From SZUA-448 sp045627185 (GTDB lineage Bacteria; Bacillota; Clostridia; Lachnospirales; Lachnospiraceae), in NCBI GenBank assembly GCA_045627185.1, contig JAZQNE010000114.1, positions 1 through 64,000 on the forward strand: a DNA stretch of 64,000 nucleotides, in the 5' to 3' direction. Shown here piece by piece: positions 61,950-64,000 of this stretch (the first letter of the stretch is position 1; each line of letters opens with the position of its first letter). The position numbers and the translations under genes were made by a program. A model generated the notes under the pieces. The model was given only the letters and a program-made list of their open reading frames with translations, had not been told where the DNA came from and did not search any database.

Positions 61950-63266
61950 ATGTCAGAAATTGATAATCAAAAAGTGAATCGAAACGAAAATATTTCAGAA
62001 GAAGTGATTGATCTTTCGGATCTTATCAGGATATATGTCCATAAATGGCTTTTCCTTTGCATTATTTCAGGCGTTGCCGCAATAGCTGTATTTCTGTTTA
62101 TTTCAGTATTTGTCAACAAATCGTCACGCCGACAGAGCATCAGCTTTGAACTGAATTATCCTGAAATGGAAAAAGGGCTTTATCCTGACGGTACTACTTT
62201 CGTTTATCAGGACATAGTTTCGGAAGAGTTCATTTCAAAAGCAATTCAGAGCAATTTTACGGAATTTGGTCACCTTGATGTGACTTCAATGGTAAAAAGC
62301 AATGCTATTACAATTCAGAGAAAAACAGTTAAAGATAAAGATGGCAATGAAACAGAAGTAAAAGGAAAATTTATTTTTACGGTTAAGTCATCTTTCTTTA
62401 AAAAATCTTCTGAAATAGAGGCTTTCTTAACTGCACTTGCTAATGTTACTACCGAAAAAATCAAGACATCTGCAAGTACGGTATATTACAAGCTTTATCT
62501 TGATTCGTTCGACAGTGCTGATACATTTCAAAGTAAATTGTCACTTCTGAAAACGCAGAAAGAATATATCAGCTTGCGTTATTCAACATGGATTGAAGCT
62601 TTTGGTGAGCAATATTCTGTAGCAAACACCACTCTTTCAAGATATCTTGAAAATGTTAATCTTGCATTCTCAAGCAAGGAATATGATGCTTTGAATTATG
62701 AACTTCAAAAACGCCAATATGTTTTCAATAAGGGCGAGGATGAAGAACTTGTCTGCAAACTTCAGATTGAAATTCTTAATGATGAATTTGAAGATAATAA
62801 AAAGAAAATCCAGGGTTTGACGGAAGCACTTGCTGCTTTACGTGAGGGTGAAAAGTCATCACCGTCTGATATTTCAGGCAAATCAAATGAAAGTTATTAT
62901 TATGAGCAGATTGCTTCATATACTGAGCGTCAGGTTGATATTGAGCGTGAAATCACAGAACTCGAGACTCAGATTGCCAATATGTCGCTTGTAGATGAAA
63001 CTCAAAAATATGCGGATAAATTAATCAAAGTTTATAATAACCTTGTTGAACAGACAAATACGCTTGAACAGGTTGTTGTCCCTGCAGTATATGCTGAAAA
63101 AACAAGTGCTATTTTTGACAGTACCGGTTTAATAACAAGTGGTGAAAAGAGTGCAACATTGTTTGCAGCCATTGCTTTTATCGGTATTTATTTGGTAACC
63201 GGTTTCATTATTCTTATCATCGGAAGCGAAGACAAGAAGAACAATAAAAATGCAGAAGAAGAGTAA
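61950..63266 (+). CDS. Chain-length determinant (Wzz-type) membrane protein
   Basis: 438 residues from ATG 61950 with GAGGAGA upstream; an in-frame ATG at 61896 lacks a site. Two membrane helices (about 35-57 and 398-422) bracket a long extracytoplasmic coiled-coil region (about 170-380, e.g. ELQKRQYVFNKGEDEELVCKL and ERQVDIEREITELETQI). The opening EVIDLSDLIRIYVHKWLFLC is typical of Wzz proteins that set polysaccharide length. No C-terminal tyrosine kinase is fused. The protein is slightly long for Wzz. Confidence 0.8.
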   Translation: MSEIDNQKVNRNENISEEVIDLSDLIRIYVHKWLFLCIISGVAAIAVFLFISVFVNKSSRRQSISFELNYPEMEKGLYPDGTTFVYQDIVSEEFISKAIQSNFTEFGHLDVTSMVKSNAITIQRKTVKDKDGNETEVKGKFIFTVKSSFFKKSSEIEAFLTALANVTTEKIKTSASTVYYKLYLDSFDSADTFQSKLSLLKTQKEYISLRYSTWIEAFGEQYSVANTTLSRYLENVNLAFSSKEYDALNYELQKRQYVFNKGEDEELVCKLQIEILNDEFEDNKKKIQGLTEALAALREGEKSSPSDISGKSNESYYYEQIASYTERQVDIEREITELETQIANMSLVDETQKYADKLIKVYNNLVEQTNTLEQVVVPAVYAEKTSAIFDSTGLITSGEKSATLFAAIAFIGIYLVTGFIILIIGSEDKKNNKNAEEE

Positions 63267-63276
63267 ATAATATAAC

Positions 63277-63307
63277 AAGCCGCAATGAAGTTCGTTGCGG
63301 CTTGATT
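63277..63307 (+). terminator. Hairpin terminator
   Basis: AAGCCGCAA (63277-63285) pairs perfectly with TTGCGGCTT (63295-63303). Only GATTT follows, so termination may be partial. Confidence 0.65.
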
Positions 63308-63310
63308 TGT

Positions 63311-63340
63311 GCGAATGGCGAGAAGACTCGGGTGGAGAAT
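63311..63340 (+). repeat. Second copy of the 12006 element, just before the VanZ gene
   Basis: GCGAATGGCGAGAAGACTCG and the following GGGTGGAGAAT match 12006-12034 with mostly transition differences. As at 12006, the block follows a terminator hairpin. Here it also supplies the GGAG ribosome site of the next gene. Confidence 0.55.
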
Positions 63341-63868
63341 ATGAAAAAAGAGAAAAAAAACAAAACTGTATTTGCGATATTTCTTACATTAACGGTTATA
63401 TGGCTCTGTGTTATTTTTTTATATTCTGCAAAAGACGGTAATGAATCATCAGAAACCAGTCATTTTGTCGGAATGCTTTTCGGAAAAATTTTTGTACCCG
63501 GATTTCGAAAGTGGTCTTTTGAAAAGCAGGACGCTTTTGCGGGAACTATTGATTATCCGTTAAGAAAAGTTGCACACGGGGTGGAATACGGTATTCTTGG
63601 ATTCCTGTCATATATGTCCCTGCATACAAAAAAGGGACATTCATTAATTACATCTGCTGTTTTCGCTTTTGCTTTTTCAGTACTTTACGCAATTTCTGAT
63701 GAGATTCACCAATATTTTGTACCGGGCAGGACATGCAAACTTACTGATGTTTTAATTGACAGTTTGGGCGCATTTCTTGTGATTTTTGTTACTTTCTTAA
63801 TAACGAAAAAGAAAATAGCGAAAAATAATCTGCAGAAAAATAAGGATGATAAAAACACTGAAGAATAA
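63341..63868 (+). CDS. VanZ-family membrane protein
   Basis: 175 residues from ATG 63341 (GGAG 5 bases upstream inside the repeat block; an in-frame TTG at 63302 would translate the repeat). Four membrane spans with VanZ signatures RKVAHGVEYGILGFL and DEIHQYFVPGRTCKLTDVLIDSLGA. VanZ confers low-level teicoplanin resistance in enterococci, but most homologues are of unknown function. It follows surface-polysaccharide genes. Confidence 0.85.
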   Translation: MKKEKKNKTVFAIFLTLTVIWLCVIFLYSAKDGNESSETSHFVGMLFGKIFVPGFRKWSFEKQDAFAGTIDYPLRKVAHGVEYGILGFLSYMSLHTKKGHSLITSAVFAFAFSVLYAISDEIHQYFVPGRTCKLTDVLIDSLGAFLVIFVTFLITKKKIAKNNLQKNKDDKNTEE

Positions 63869-64000
63869 AAATTGAATGTTTCGCATAATTATTATGTTCA
63901 TCTCATTTTTTATCTTGCAAATCAGAGTTTTTATTTATATAATTAAGCATTATTATGTTGTTTCAAATGTTAGGAAACAAGATTGTTATTGAAATTCATA

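Noticed and set aside
1..64000. Prophage, insertion sequence, integrase, toxin-antitoxin or restriction system
   Set aside because: No transposase, integrase, phage structural, nuclease-methylase or toxin-antitoxin gene was recognised; gene content is almost entirely core.

Overview
The window looks like a chromosomal segment of an anaerobic Gram-positive Clostridia, most likely a Lachnospiraceae relative. Several features point there: moderately AT-rich DNA; strong AGGAGG-type ribosome binding sites with GTG and TTG starts; Thr-Pro-rich extracellular linkers in several membrane proteins; a short HisG paired with HisZ; a FeoA-FeoB fusion; a PASTA-domain kinase; and an LPxTG-type surface protein. 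This assignment is inferred from gene content. No rRNA, tRNA, CRISPR array, insertion sequence or prophage was found.

Layout. 0-4.7 kb: a divergent promoter region, a GtrA-like membrane protein, an RlmI-type rRNA methyltransferase, small membrane proteins, an Fsr-like MFS transporter and an unrecognised Cys-rich protein. 4.8-8.7 kb (minus strand): a Gld-type ABC system made of an ATPase, a fused permease/GldG protein and a DUF4340 protein. 8.8-11.3 kb: a fused FeoA-FeoB ferrous iron transporter with a palindromic operator at its promoter. 11.4-13.1 kb: a YjfB-like small protein, a 75-aa protein, a structured intergenic element and a minus-strand beta-propeller protein. 13.3-16.2 kb: an HtrA protease, then a Glu-Pro repeat surface protein preceded by a 370-nt leader with three tandem structured repeats. 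16.3-22.3 kb: a histidine operon (hisZ-G-D-B-A-IE). 22.3-26.2 kb: a leucine-rich-repeat protein, a phosphosugar mutase and a LacI regulator.

26.2-43.8 kb is one long co-oriented housekeeping run with short gaps and overlaps: recN, glgA, murE, murF, priA, def, fmt, rsmB, rlmN, a PP2C phosphatase, a PASTA kinase, rsgA, rpe and a PilZ protein. ychF and lgt follow. 46.0-53.5 kb is a reduced division cluster (mraZ, rsmH, ftsL-like, ftsI/spoVD, ftsW, ftsQ/divIB, ftsZ) without mraY, murD, murG, murC or ftsA; murE and murF lie 14-17 kb upstream in the other run. 53.5-56.8 kb: a beta-CASP metallo-beta-lactamase protein and a partial Mrp antiporter set (mrpE-F-G plus an MbhD-like subunit). 56.9-63.9 kb: an autoregulated LacI repressor, then cell-surface polysaccharide genes (a UDP-sugar 4,6-dehydratase, an LCP ligase, a Wzz-type protein) and a VanZ protein.

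The best candidate for something undescribed is the leader at 14682-15008. It contains three about 65-71-nt repeats that share GGTTAACC and GAGGCTGAAAACAGG blocks. Their stems show compensatory base changes between copies, and the last unit ends in a terminator-like hairpin. I could not match it to a riboswitch class I know. Secondary candidates are the pseudoknot-capable element at 12006-12077, which shares a block with 63311-63340, and the degenerate HisF-like domain fused to HisIE.
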